A stretch of 64,000 bases of DNA from assembly GCF_002483315.1 (NCBI RefSeq), contig NZ_DLHR01000001.1:4615-68614 (forward strand), in the 5' to 3' direction. Positions 26,456-34,381 of this stretch are shown here, in pieces; the stretch's first letter is position 1; each line of letters begins with the position of its first letter. The notes under the pieces were generated by a model, which was given only the letters and a program-made list of their open reading frames with translations, searched no databases and was not told where the DNA came from. The stretch comes from Flavobacterium sp. UBA7663. Lineage in GTDB: Bacteria > Bacteroidota > Bacteroidia > Flavobacteriales > Flavobacteriaceae. Both the position numbers and the translations under genes were made by a program.

Positions 26456-26872
26456 TTATAGTTTGGTTAAAAGCCAAATTCCTTGAGATGTGTTTTCAAA
26501 AGTACCAAATTCATCTGTTATTGTTTCAATAATAAACCAATTTCCATAGATTGAATTATTTTGCTCATCAACAATACCTTCGTGTTCAATTTCTAAAGAA
26601 CCGCTTTCATAATTGATTGTAGTTGAATGTTCAACGATGATAGGTCTTTTCGGATATTTTTTGACAAAAGAAATAAAACCATCTTCAATAAATCCTTTTA
26701 TTGTTGCTTCTAATTTTACAGAAAAAACAGAACCATCTTCTACAATTTCTCCCGTAAAAGAACCATTTACATCAGTTATGGAAGCTTTAATATGTACACG
26801 TTGTCCAAAATAGGGTAAATCATAACCACTACCATATTCATAAAAACCTTGCCAATTGCCCGTTAGATTCAT
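26456..26872 (-). CDS. Conserved hypothetical beta-rich protein
   Basis: A 138-aa protein with no signal peptide, rich in alternating beta strands (opening MNLTGNWQGFYEYGSGYDLP). The GNW.G.Y..G.GY start resembles small lipocalin- or calycin-like proteins, but I cannot assign a family. It converges on hisIE with only 5 nt between stop codons and no visible terminator, so the two transcripts may overlap. Confidence 0.65.
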   Translation of the reverse strand: MNLTGNWQGFYEYGSGYDLPYFGQRVHIKASITDVNGSFTGEIVEDGSVFSVKLEATIKGFIEDGFISFVKKYPKRPIIVEHSTTINYESGSLEIEHEGIVDEQNNSIYGNWFIIETITDEFGTFENTSQGIWLLTKL

Positions 26873-26964
26873 TATATTTTTATTTTAGCTCTCACAAAAA
26901 ATACAGTACCTCAAATATATCCAAATTTCTCCAAAAATTCTTACCTTTAAAATAAAAATTCAAG

Positions 26965-27354
26965 ATGCGATTCCATACAAGAAAATGGGTTAAACCCGAA
27001 GATTTGAATGCCAACGGAACGTTATTCGGTGGTAAATTATTGGCTTGGATAGATGAAGAAGCTGCTTTGTATTCGATTGTGCAATTGGAAAACCCTAAAG
27101 TGGTAACCAAGTTTATGAGTGAAATTAATTTCATGAGCGCCGCCAAACAAGGCGATATTGTGGAAATTGGTTTAGATGTGGCGCAATTTGGAAAATCATC
27201 GTTAGTATTGAAATGTGAAGTTCGTAATATGATGACACGTGAAAAAATCATCACGATTGATAACATTACGATGGTGAATTTAGATGAAAATGGAAAACCA
27301 AAACCACATGGTAAAACCCAAATCGAATTTATAGAAGACCGTTTAAAAAAATAA
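26965..27354 (+). CDS. Acyl-CoA thioesterase (YciA-like hotdog)
   Basis: A 129-aa hotdog-fold thioesterase hydrolysing acyl-CoA. The NANGTLFGGKLLAWIDEEAA motif contains the family Asn/Gly/Asp signature, followed by the MSEINFMSAAKQGDIVEIG strand. The length fits the single-domain YciA/BACH type. It is divergent from the 138-aa gene and followed by a spacer repeat and a DUF2461 gene. Confidence 0.9.
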   Translation: MRFHTRKWVKPEDLNANGTLFGGKLLAWIDEEAALYSIVQLENPKVVTKFMSEINFMSAAKQGDIVEIGLDVAQFGKSSLVLKCEVRNMMTREKIITIDNITMVNLDENGKPKPHGKTQIEFIEDRLKK

Positions 27355-27364
27355 TTGTTTCTAA

Positions 27365-27413
27365 AAACACATAGTCACATAGATTAAAATAAAACTATTG
27401 TGTCTATGTGTTT
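27365..27413. repeat. Palindromic spacer repeat, second AAACACATAG-type copy
   Basis: AAACACATAGTCACATAG at 27365-27382 pairs with 27395-27413 allowing one bulge. Its arms match the repeat at 25787-25836 except for central bases, showing a dispersed family. It lies between the thioesterase and DUF2461 genes. Confidence 0.7.
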
Positions 27414-27427
27414 AAACCTAAAAAAAT

Positions 27428-28093
27428 ATGCTGCAAAAATCAACCTTAGAATTTTTAACAAAACTTAAAGAAAACAACGACCGCGATTGGTTTGCGGCTA
27501 ATAAAAAAGCCTTTGAAACCGAACAAAAGCTAGCCAAAACATTTTTTATATCGTTAGGCGAGCAGTTGGGAAAAATAGATAGTATTGAACGCATTCAAAT
27601 TTTTAGAATTTATCGCGATGTGCGGTTTTCAAAAGATAAAGCACCTTATAAAAATCATTTCAGCGTTGGGTTTACCCGAAACAAACCCATGCTTCGTGGT
27701 GGCTACTATTTGCATATTGAACCTGGAGGAAGTTTTGTAGGTGGCGGTTTTTGGGAACCAAATGCTGCGGATTTGAATCGTATTCGTAAAGAATTTGAAA
27801 TGGATGATGAAGAAATCAGAGCGATTATTGCTGATGAAACATTCAAGAAGTTTTTTGGAGAGTTAAAAGGCGAGGAGTTAAAAACAGCTCCAAAAGGTTT
27901 CGATAAAACGCATCCAGCGATTGATTTGATTCGTAAAAAGCAATATTTACTCACTCGAAGTTTTTCGGACAAAGAAGTGTTGGCTCCTAATTTTCAAGAA
28001 GAAGTTTTAGTTACTTTTCAAGCCATGCGACCTTTCTTCGATTATATGAGCGAAGTATTAAGCACCGATTTGAATGGAGAATCGATTTATTAA
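27428..28093 (+). CDS. DUF2461 domain-containing protein
   Basis: A 221-aa protein of the DUF2461 / TIGR02453 family. It opens LEFLTKLKENNDRDWFAANK and carries the core motifs IFRIYRDVRFSKDKAPYKNHFSVGF and YYLHIEPGGSFVGGGFW, which are diagnostic. Function unknown; widely conserved in bacteria and fungi. Its end overlaps the convergent 128-aa gene by 4 nt. Confidence 0.92.
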   Translation: MLQKSTLEFLTKLKENNDRDWFAANKKAFETEQKLAKTFFISLGEQLGKIDSIERIQIFRIYRDVRFSKDKAPYKNHFSVGFTRNKPMLRGGYYLHIEPGGSFVGGGFWEPNAADLNRIRKEFEMDDEEIRAIIADETFKKFFGELKGEELKTAPKGFDKTHPAIDLIRKKQYLLTRSFSDKEVLAPNFQEEVLVTFQAMRPFFDYMSEVLSTDLNGESIY

Positions 28094-28476
28094 ATAATCT
28101 GAATTTGACTTTTTAAGCGTTCAATTAGTAAATTCATCATTCTTTTGTTTAAGTTAGATGAATTTTGAATGTATTCTTTGTATTCCGAAACGGTAAACAT
28201 TCCGAAAACAATTCCTTTTAATGAATTTCGGAACTTGATATCGCGCTGGATAGCATTTTCAATATAATTTTCTTTCTTTTCGGGAGAAAGAGTGAAATAA
28301 ACGCTTTTTTGTTTGACAGCATAATTTCTAAAAACTTCAATAAACAATTCATTTTGGAATTTCAAAATAGGTCGCAATGTCTGATTTTGAAACTTTTCTT
28401 CGGAACTCGATTGATCAGTAATCGTGCCAATACTTGCTCCTCTAATTTCTAAAAGCGATTCGTCTTTCGTTTTCAT
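28090..28476 (-). CDS. Conserved Bacteroidota hypothetical protein
   Basis: A 128-aa helical protein (SLLEIRGASIGTI start, SEEKFQNQTLRPILKFQNEL and NKRMMNLLIERLK near the end). This family is conserved in Flavobacteria and sometimes labelled glyoxalase in databases, but I see no glyoxalase metal motifs. No signal or membrane segment. It overlaps the DUF2461 gene end (convergent). Confidence 0.75.
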   Translation of the reverse strand: MKTKDESLLEIRGASIGTITDQSSSEEKFQNQTLRPILKFQNELFIEVFRNYAVKQKSVYFTLSPEKKENYIENAIQRDIKFRNSLKGIVFGMFTVSEYKEYIQNSSNLNKRMMNLLIERLKSQIQII

Positions 28477-28510
28477 AATAAAGTGAATTAGTTTGTATTA
28501 AAGTTAAAAA

Positions 28511-28540
28511 AAATAACCTCCAATTTCTTGAAGGTTATTT
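28511..28540 (-). terminator. Terminator downstream of the OmpA-family gene
   Basis: AAATAACCT (28511-28519) pairs with AGGTTATTT (28532-28540). On the minus strand the hairpin is followed by a T-rich run (A-run at 28506-28513 on the plus strand), just past the stop codon at 28566. Confidence 0.65.
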
Positions 28541-28565
28541 TAAGTTATTAAGAATCAGTTGTTAA

Positions 28566-29804
28566 TTACTTCAATTTGAAAATTACTTTTCTTACCAATC
28601 TTCTTGCATCAGCAGAAGAAGCATCAACTGAAGCATCTTCTCCTTGACCTGCAACGGTTAATCTTGAAGCATTAATTCCTGCTTTTGTAATTACATCTTT
28701 TACGAAATTTGCTCTTGAAGCAGAAAGTGTTTTATTGTATTCAGATTTTCCAATTTCATCTGCATATCCAACGATTTCAACACTTGAATTTGGATTTGAT
28801 TTTAAGTATTGTGTAACAAAATTGATTGCACTGTATGAATCAGCCGTTGGTTGAGAAGAATTAAAGTCAAATAAAACCGTAATGTAACCACCATTAATCA
28901 TGTCTTCAATAGATTGACCTTGTGTAGGAGTAACTTTAGTTTTACCATCTACATAAGCTTCAACTTTGTCGTCTATACCATTATTATTTCCGTCAATAGT
29001 TCTTCCTTTTGTATCAACAATTGCATTTTGAGCTGAATTTTTTTCTTCATCTAAATAATCTGCAACACCATCTTTATCAGTATCTAAAAGTTTTGTTTCT
29101 AATTCAGTAACTCTTCTTTCTAATTCGTCTAATTTAGAGTTTGAAGTATCCCAATCTGCGTGTTTTCCATGTTTACCTAAATATATAGATAAACCAATAC
29201 TAGCGTTATATATAGTACTATTAAAACCCCTGTCTTCTTTAACAGCTGGTTCTTCAATACCATCAAAAGTATATTGTTGGTTTACATTGTTTATCATAGA
29301 GAAGTCAGCATTTAAAGCCACTCTATTAGATAATTTGAATTGTGCTGTTAATCCTAATATAAAATTAGTCATGTCATCATTTCCATCAAAATTATCATTC
29401 GTCATGAATGAAAATCCTACACCTGAATGCGCTTGAAGATTTATTGTATTAGTCCAATCTTCAAAATTTAAAACTCTACCTAAGTTTACAACACCTTGAA
29501 TACTTGTTCTGTAGTATTTGCCTTCAAATTCAAAACTCTCTGAATCATTTTTAAATGAATCTAAACCAAAGTCTAGTTTTAAACCAAATTTATTATTCAT
29601 CATATAACGAACACCTAAATCTCCGTGTATAAAATTGGTATTACTTGAATAATAATTCGTTGAAAATGGAGCGGTTGGTTTGCTAAATCCCGCATTAACA
29701 TCGATTGACCATTTGTTAAATTCAGAAGAAGTGGTTTTAGTTTCTTGAGCGTTAATTTCTGGTATTGCAACTAATAGTGTTGCTATAAAAATAATTTTCT
29801 TCAT
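28566..29804 (-). CDS. OmpA-family outer-membrane protein
   Basis: A 412-aa protein (start MKKIIF at 29804 preferred over 29813). It has a signal peptide ending EINAQ, an N-terminal eight-stranded-barrel-like domain (to about residue 215), and a coiled-coil/thrombospondin-type-3-like linker with a calcium-binding DTDKDGVADYLDEE motif and a second GNNNGIDDK motif. The C-terminal OmpA peptidoglycan-binding domain (about 300-412) contains YADEIGKSEYNKTLSASRA. It tethers the outer membrane to peptidoglycan. Monocistronic with its own terminator. Confidence 0.93.
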   Translation of the reverse strand: MKKIIFIATLLVAIPEINAQETKTTSSEFNKWSIDVNAGFSKPTAPFSTNYYSSNTNFIHGDLGVRYMMNNKFGLKLDFGLDSFKNDSESFEFEGKYYRTSIQGVVNLGRVLNFEDWTNTINLQAHSGVGFSFMTNDNFDGNDDMTNFILGLTAQFKLSNRVALNADFSMINNVNQQYTFDGIEEPAVKEDRGFNSTIYNASIGLSIYLGKHGKHADWDTSNSKLDELERRVTELETKLLDTDKDGVADYLDEEKNSAQNAIVDTKGRTIDGNNNGIDDKVEAYVDGKTKVTPTQGQSIEDMINGGYITVLFDFNSSQPTADSYSAINFVTQYLKSNPNSSVEIVGYADEIGKSEYNKTLSASRANFVKDVITKAGINASRLTVAGQGEDASVDASSADARRLVRKVIFKLK

Positions 29805-29884
29805 TGTTATCATTATTTGGGCGGTAAAAATAGTCTTTTATGGATTATTTTACAATTTATGTAAGATATGTTTGTTTAAATAAA

Positions 29885-31126
29885 CTAATTATTATTTTTC
29901 TGATTGGTAATGGATTCGAAAATTTCTAAATCAAAATGTGCAACTGAAGCCATGATGTGGTCAAAAATATCTGCCATAATGTGTTCGTAATTTAGCCAAG
30001 TTTTGTCTTTTGAAAAACAGTAAATTTCTAAGGGAATTCCTTTTTCTGTGGGTTGCAAATGACGCACCATTAAATGCATATCTTTATTAATTCCTGGATG
30101 TGATTGAATGTATTGATTAATGTATTTTCTAAACAAACCTAAATTAGTTAGATTTCTTCCATTTACAATTACTGATTTATCGATTCCGTTGTTAGTGTTA
30201 TATTTGTCAATATCTGCTTGTCGATGATCAATATAAGCTGTTAAATGTTGAATTTTCTTAAAGTTTTCTAATTCTTCAGATTGAATGAATCGAACTGAAT
30301 TTGCTTTAATCAAAATATAGCGTTTAATTCTTCTTCCATCAGAATCTAACATACCACGCCAGTTTTTAAAACTATCCGATATTAAGCTGTAGGTTGGAAT
30401 AGTAGTCGTTGTATTATCAAAATTTCGAACTTTAACAGTTGCTAAATTAATTTCAATAACATCACCATCGGCACCAAATTTATCCATTGTAATCCAATCG
30501 CCAATACGAACCATATCATTCACAGAAACCGAAATACTGGCAACAAAACCAAGAATTGTATCTTTAAAAATTAGGAAAATTAAGGCTGAAATGGCTCCGA
30601 AAGTGGTTACTAATGTTTTTACATTGGTATCAAACATTATCAATACAAAGGATGTAATTCCAAAAATCCATAAAACAATCATAATTACTTGAATGTAACT
30701 ATCAATTGGTTTGTCGCTAAATCTTGGTTTTTGCTTTAAATAATCTTTCAACGCATTGAAAATACTTCGTGTAATCCAAAGTGAAAGTATAATGATGTAA
30801 ATTTTCACTCCTTTTTCAAAAAAATCTTCCCAATACGTGAATTTTTTGAGAATTACCGGAACTGTTTTATATATAAAAAGAAGCGGCAGTAAATGAGCTA
30901 AATACTTTGCGGTTTTATTAGCAACTAAAAAATCATCAAAAGATGATTTAGTTTTTGCCGCAACAATAGCTAGAATAATAATAAATACCTTTTTGAATAT
31001 AAAATCTAAAATATAGGATACAGCAACTAAAATAACAATATTTACTCCCAAATTTAAATAAGAAGAAACATCATCACTAAAATTGAGACTTTTGAATATG
31101 TCGTATGCCCAGTTAAAAATTTTCAA
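29885..31126 (-). CDS. Mechanosensitive ion channel (MscS family)
   Basis: A 413-aa channel with about four or five N-terminal membrane helices, the pore-lining helix and MscS core (TTFGAISALIFLIFKDTILGFVASI, then VRIGDWITMDKFGADGDVIEIN), and a long C-terminal cytoplasmic domain. This matches the YbdG-like class of MscS proteins (LRNWKN-type FKNWRGM, RRIKRYILIK). It protects against osmotic downshock. It is followed upstream by DUF3817 and VTT-domain genes. Confidence 0.92.
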   Translation of the reverse strand: MKIFNWAYDIFKSLNFSDDVSSYLNLGVNIVILVAVSYILDFIFKKVFIIILAIVAAKTKSSFDDFLVANKTAKYLAHLLPLLFIYKTVPVILKKFTYWEDFFEKGVKIYIIILSLWITRSIFNALKDYLKQKPRFSDKPIDSYIQVIMIVLWIFGITSFVLIMFDTNVKTLVTTFGAISALIFLIFKDTILGFVASISVSVNDMVRIGDWITMDKFGADGDVIEINLATVKVRNFDNTTTTIPTYSLISDSFKNWRGMLDSDGRRIKRYILIKANSVRFIQSEELENFKKIQHLTAYIDHRQADIDKYNTNNGIDKSVIVNGRNLTNLGLFRKYINQYIQSHPGINKDMHLMVRHLQPTEKGIPLEIYCFSKDKTWLNYEHIMADIFDHIMASVAHFDLEIFESITNQKNNN

Positions 31127-31129
31127 GTT

Positions 31130-31414
31130 TTATGCTTCTTTTGGTTGTAAATATTTTTTGTCAATATAAAAAGTTGCAAATGGAAATAAAGATGCTAAAC
31201 AAATGATGGCAAATTCTTTAATTGTCCATTTTTGAGAATTTTTATTCAAAATTGCAAAAGCAATATACAACATAAAAAGAACGCCGTGAGCCATTCCTAT
31301 GTTTTTTACATAAATAGGATCACCAGCAATATATTTCATTGGCATTGCAAAAAAGTATAATGCAAGAGTAGAAATTCCTTCTAAAAGAGCAATTGATCTA
31401 AATGATTTCATCAT
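31130..31414 (-). CDS. DUF3817 membrane protein
   Basis: A 94-aa protein with three membrane segments, opening SFRSIALLEGISTLALYFFAMPMKY and ending FATFYIDKKYL. These features identify DUF3817 (YdzA-like). Function unknown. It is 3 nt from the MscS gene and overlaps the upstream VTT-domain gene by 4 nt, so all three are co-transcribed. Confidence 0.88.
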   Translation of the reverse strand: MMKSFRSIALLEGISTLALYFFAMPMKYIAGDPIYVKNIGMAHGVLFMLYIAFAILNKNSQKWTIKEFAIICLASLFPFATFYIDKKYLQPKEA

Positions 31415-32019
31415 GATAAAGCAGAATATATTACAAATCCATAAATTATGAATCGGAAGAAACGTAGTAAAGCAAACAAAAAGAAATGTTTTCTTGAAAA
31501 GTTAATCATTCCAGCCGCTAAACAAGCAATAGCAAAAGGCAATGGAAGTAAAGCACCAACGGCAATTAAAAATCCTCCCCATTTTTGCATATTAATAATG
31601 TGTTTCGACATTTTTCCATATAAATACTTATTAATTGAAGGAATTGCCACGATTGCCATTCCCATAAAATAAGCAATTACACCACCTAAATAGGATAGAA
31701 AAGCTAAAATAGATAAGTAGAGTAGTGGTGATTCGGTATTTTTTGTCCAGGCAATAAAAATATCGGGTGGAATTAATCCTAAAACACTTTCAGAGGCAAG
31801 AAATATACCAAATATGAATAAATCACTGAAGTTTTGCGTTATATATAGCAAGGCTTCATTCAGATTAATAACTTTATAATTAACATAGAAAAGTATAGCA
31901 ACAATAATAGCTGTTGGCAATATAGCGCCTTTAACACCTTGCCAAATGAAAGAATAGAAACCAGTATATTTATAGTATTGATGTAGTAGTTTTACTCTTG
32001 ATTTTTTTACTTTAGACAT
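31411..32019 (-). CDS. DedA/VTT-domain membrane protein
   Basis: A 202-aa membrane protein related to the DedA/SNARE-associated (VTT) family. It has about five membrane helices, with the re-entrant motif region SVLGLIPPDIFIAW and the GGVIAYFMGMAI and LLPLPFAIACLAAG segments, which match the family's glycine/proline pattern. DedA proteins are implicated in lipid scrambling, membrane homeostasis and undecaprenyl-phosphate recycling. First gene of an MscS operon. Confidence 0.8.
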   Translation of the reverse strand: MSKVKKSRVKLLHQYYKYTGFYSFIWQGVKGAILPTAIIVAILFYVNYKVINLNEALLYITQNFSDLFIFGIFLASESVLGLIPPDIFIAWTKNTESPLLYLSILAFLSYLGGVIAYFMGMAIVAIPSINKYLYGKMSKHIINMQKWGGFLIAVGALLPLPFAIACLAAGMINFSRKHFFLFALLRFFRFIIYGFVIYSALS

Positions 32020-32084
32020 TGGGAATTTTAATTTTAAACAAAATTAGTTGGTTTGTTGTAATAATAGCGTTAAGAAAAACAAAA

Positions 32085-32111
32085 AAATCGGTAAAAAATA
32101 TCTACCGATTT
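32085..32111 (-). terminator. Terminator downstream of the 122-aa gene
   Basis: AAATCGGTA (32085-32093) and TACCGATTT (32103-32111) form a 9-bp stem. An A-run precedes it on the plus strand, giving a minus-strand U-run. It lies just left of the 32138 stop codon. Confidence 0.7.
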
Positions 32112-32137
32112 GCATTATGTAAAATAGAATTTAGAAC

Positions 32138-32506
32138 TTAGTAAGCTAAAAACGCTTTGTTATATTCTTTTAAGTCTAAAACATTATTTTTCTTTTCTAA
32201 ATCAGTTAATAATGAAAGGAAATAATTGAAACTTTCTACATTATTTTCGTCTGAAATTTTCACTTCTAATTCAGTATCTTTACTGTCAATTGGTTCATCA
32301 TCTGGAATACCAATAAAAAATCCATTGTTATTTTCTAAATGTTCGTAGGCTAAACGTAAAGCTTTAGTTTCAACTGGATTATTTAGTTCTAAGGTAATCT
32401 CTCTAAGTTTTTTTAAATCTGTTACAATTTCAGAAACTTCAAAATTATCTTTAAATAATTCTTTCTGAATCTTTTCGATTAATTTAAGGGCTTGTCTATT
32501 TTCCAT
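32138..32506 (-). CDS. Conserved hypothetical protein
   Basis: A 122-aa acidic, helical cytoplasmic protein (MENRQALKLIEKIQKELFKD...). No family recognised; no signal or membrane segment. It is the last chromosomal gene before the left dif-like site at 32602, and thus marks the left host flank of the provirus. Confidence 0.7.
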   Translation of the reverse strand: MENRQALKLIEKIQKELFKDNFEVSEIVTDLKKLREITLELNNPVETKALRLAYEHLENNNGFFIGIPDDEPIDSKDTELEVKISDENNVESFNYFLSLLTDLEKKNNVLDLKEYNKAFLAY

Positions 32507-32601
32507 GATTCATAATAATATAGTTAGCAAAACTAAACTTTTTCATAGTTTTACACAAACGTTTTGAGTAGTATTTTAACAAATTTTGAAGTAATTTAAA
32601 T

Positions 32602-32629
32602 TTGACCTATAATATACAACATGTAAAAT
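32602..32629 (+). other. Left dif-like XerCD site (attL)
   Basis: XerC-type arm TTGACCTATAA, 6-bp centre TATACA, XerD-type arm ACATGTAAAAT. It agrees with the right site at 25 of 28 positions (arms 10/11 and 9/11, centre identical). The XerD arm is degenerate in its inner two bases and would come from the phage; the XerC arm would come from the host. Confidence 0.8.
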
Positions 32630-32658
32630 TGTATAGTTAGAAAAATGTATTATATTTG
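32629..32658 (+). promoter_or_regulatory. Plus-strand promoter at the element left edge
   Basis: TTG at 32629-32631 and TATATTTG at 32651-32658 with a 19-nt spacer exactly fit the Bacteroidota consensus. It overlaps the last base of the left dif-like site and points into the element, against all phage genes, towards the hairpin RNA. Confidence 0.65.
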
Positions 32659-32663
32659 CACTC

Positions 32664-32731
32664 ATATATCTGAATTATATACAGCGAATAGGGAGGTGCG
32701 ACTAACACCGATGAACTATTCGCTTTTTTTA
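32664..32731 (+). ncRNA. Predicted short structured RNA of the provirus
   Basis: A roughly 65-nt transcript is predicted between the promoter at 32629-32658 and a terminator. An outer 9-bp stem AGCGAATAG/CTATTCGCT (32683-32691, 32716-32724) encloses an inner GGTG/CACC hairpin (32695-32709) and is followed by seven T residues. Two sequence blocks of this RNA, CATATATCTGAA and an 18-nt block starting GAGGTGCGACTAACACC, are repeated at 33404-33444. A 33-codon ORF starts inside it at 32711 but overlaps the terminator, so an RNA is favoured. Confidence 0.5.
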
Positions 32732-33157
32732 TTAATTTACTTTTGCAGTTGCTTTATAAACTTCATCTTTATTAACGTAAATCCAGTATGTACAATCTTC
32801 AACGTTGCATGATGATATAGTTAAAAATTTGTTTGAACCGTTAATTTTTAAAGTTCCTGTAGTTGTGTACTCAATATTAGCAATGTTATTATTAATAATA
32901 TATTCAATTGTTGAAGTAGGATAAATTATAATAGTAACGGTTTTATTACCAATAGTAAAGTTTGAAAGAGAATAAGAGGTAGAACTATTTTTCTCATAGT
33001 ATCTAACAATGTTTTCAGTAAAAACAAAGTCTTCATCTAATGACTGAATATACTTTAAATTGTCATATTCTGAAAAAGAAATTTTTTCATTTTTAACAGA
33101 AGTTTGCGAAAATGAAAATGAAGTTAGAAAAATAAAAATAAAAGAATAAATTTTCAT
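32732..33157 (-). CDS. Secreted protein of unknown function, provirus cargo
   Basis: A 141-aa protein with a Flavobacterium-type signal peptide (cleavage after FSFSQ) and a beta-rich mature part containing a CNVEDC pair of cysteines near residue 115 and a WIYVNKDEVYKATAKVN end. No family recognised. It lies at the 3' end of the phage block, separated from the virion genes by a structured non-coding stretch, a position typical of lysogenic-conversion cargo. It could equally be a late phage protein. Its direction opposes the short plus-strand RNA. Confidence 0.7.
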   Translation of the reverse strand: MKIYSFIFIFLTSFSFSQTSVKNEKISFSEYDNLKYIQSLDEDFVFTENIVRYYEKNSSTSYSLSNFTIGNKTVTIIIYPTSTIEYIINNNIANIEYTTTGTLKINGSNKFLTISSCNVEDCTYWIYVNKDEVYKATAKVN

Positions 33158-33477
33158 AATAATTTAAATTAAAATTAGCAATCGCCTACCGGGCTCCTTT
33201 GCGGAAATAAATTAAAAAGGACAATTTTTAATTTATTTAAGGAACGCCTATCGGCTGTTTTTTTTTATTTTGCCTGTCACGAACCAGCTACAAAATTATC
33301 ATTTTGCTTAACGCTGGAGGCTTGATAGAGTAGAAAAAGGAAAACCTATACAATTTCTCGTATAGGTTCTTTATTGTGGATTGTATATAAAATTAAAGGC
33401 TTGCATATATCTGAACTCTATTTTGAGAGGTGCGACTAACACCGTTTCATCGACAAATATACATAAATTTTTAAATT
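33158..33477. other. Structured non-coding region, candidate phage origin/packaging region
   Basis: A 320-nt gap with no plausible gene. It holds at least three hairpins: a perfect 14-bp stem (33205-33218 with 33225-33238, 6-nt loop), a bipartite stem CCAGC/GCTGG with inner CAAAAT/ATTTTG (33284-33317), and a 9-bp stem AACCTATAC/GTATAGGTT (33343-33368). A near-direct repeat CGCCTAYCGG (33183, 33245) flanks the first hairpin. The second copy of the GAGGTGCGACTAACACC block is at 33427-33444. Clustered hairpins are expected for ssDNA phage origins or packaging signals; some may be terminators. Confidence 0.6.
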
Positions 33478-33855
33478 TTATGGAATTATGTAAAAATAAC
33501 TATCTTTTTTTCTAAAATCGCCCTCATACAACCAATCCAAATCGTGCATTTCTTTACCGTAAAAATACACTTCTTTTAAACTTAAATTTGTGAAAAACAA
33601 ACTTTCAGCATTAACTTGATGCAATTGATTTTTTTCGTTGAAAATAGCCAATACAAATAAGTCATCTGGAAGAATAGCACTATGAATAGTGTAAACTTGT
33701 TTTTCTAAATAAACCAATTCAAATTTAGTAAGTTCAACAAAAACAATTTTTTTGTTTCTGTTGATCGCCATTAATTTAAAAGTATTTTTAGTTAAATCTA
33801 ATTTAGGTAAATACTTTAATGTTTCATAGCTTAATTGAACTAATCGCTTACTCAT
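33478..33855 (-). CDS. Hypothetical phage protein
   Basis: A 125-aa soluble protein with beta-alpha composition (MSKRLVQLSYETLKYLPKLDL...). No signal, membrane segment or recognised domain. It is the last gene of the tight virion block, 4 nt after the 173-aa membrane protein gene. A virion, adhesion or host-takeover role is possible, but nothing in the sequence decides it. Confidence 0.65.
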   Translation of the reverse strand: MSKRLVQLSYETLKYLPKLDLTKNTFKLMAINRNKKIVFVELTKFELVYLEKQVYTIHSAILPDDLFVLAIFNEKNQLHQVNAESLFFTNLSLKEVYFYGKEMHDLDWLYEGDFRKKDSYFYIIP

Positions 33856-33859
33856 ATGA

Positions 33860-34381
33860 TTAATTTAAAGTTAATTTAGCTTGTACTCTTTTAAGTTCGG
33901 CTTCATCTAACAACGCAAATAAATCATCTGTTAAAACTCTGTTGTTTGTGTAAACTTCGTTATACAGGCGTTTTAGATAATTGAAATTGTAACGTTGATA
34001 AATAAGTGTATCCGCTACTTTTTTGTCATTCTCTGTCCAACCTCGTGGGTCTAACCAGCTCCACCAAGAATTCTTATCGCTGTATTTTGTACCCAAATCA
34101 TGAGCCAATTGTTTAGCTGCACTTTGAACATCTTTACGAGTAGTAATTTTGTCCGCTTTATTCTGTGCAATAACAGGATTTTGATTTTGAATATAATTTA
34201 CATTGTTTTGGTTTTCTTGATTTTCTACATCTATTTCAGTTTCTAAACCTTTGAATTTATTATACTGGCGAATAATGAAACGAGCCAAAGGGAAGAATAA
34301 AATAATGCCTATAATAATATAAAGCCACTTTTTCCAATTGAATGGAGTAGTGGCTTTTTTTGTGATTTTCTTTTTGTACAT
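33860..34381 (-). CDS. Membrane-anchored phage protein with basic N-terminus
   Basis: A 173-aa protein: Lys-rich N-terminal tail (MYKKKITKKATTPFNWKKW), one membrane helix at about residues 20-37, an Asn/Gln-rich linker, and a C-terminal domain with SWWSWLDPRGWTENDKKVAD and arginine/lysine-rich helices. No Walker A motif, so not a Zot or packaging ATPase. Its ATG overlaps the stop of the 34-aa gene (TAATG). A structural or spike-anchoring virion protein is possible. Confidence 0.7.
   Translation of the reverse strand: MYKKKITKKATTPFNWKKWLYIIIGIILFFPLARFIIRQYNKFKGLETEIDVENQENQNNVNYIQNQNPVIAQNKADKITTRKDVQSAAKQLAHDLGTKYSDKNSWWSWLDPRGWTENDKKVADTLIYQRYNFNYLKRLYNEVYTNNRVLTDDLFALLDEAELKRVQAKLTLN

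Noticed and set aside
32711..32812. A 33-aa hydrophobic ORF after a GGGAGG sequence in the provirus.
   Set aside because: It runs through the predicted terminator and is antisense to the cargo gene; a type I toxin-like peptide cannot be excluded but is not supported.
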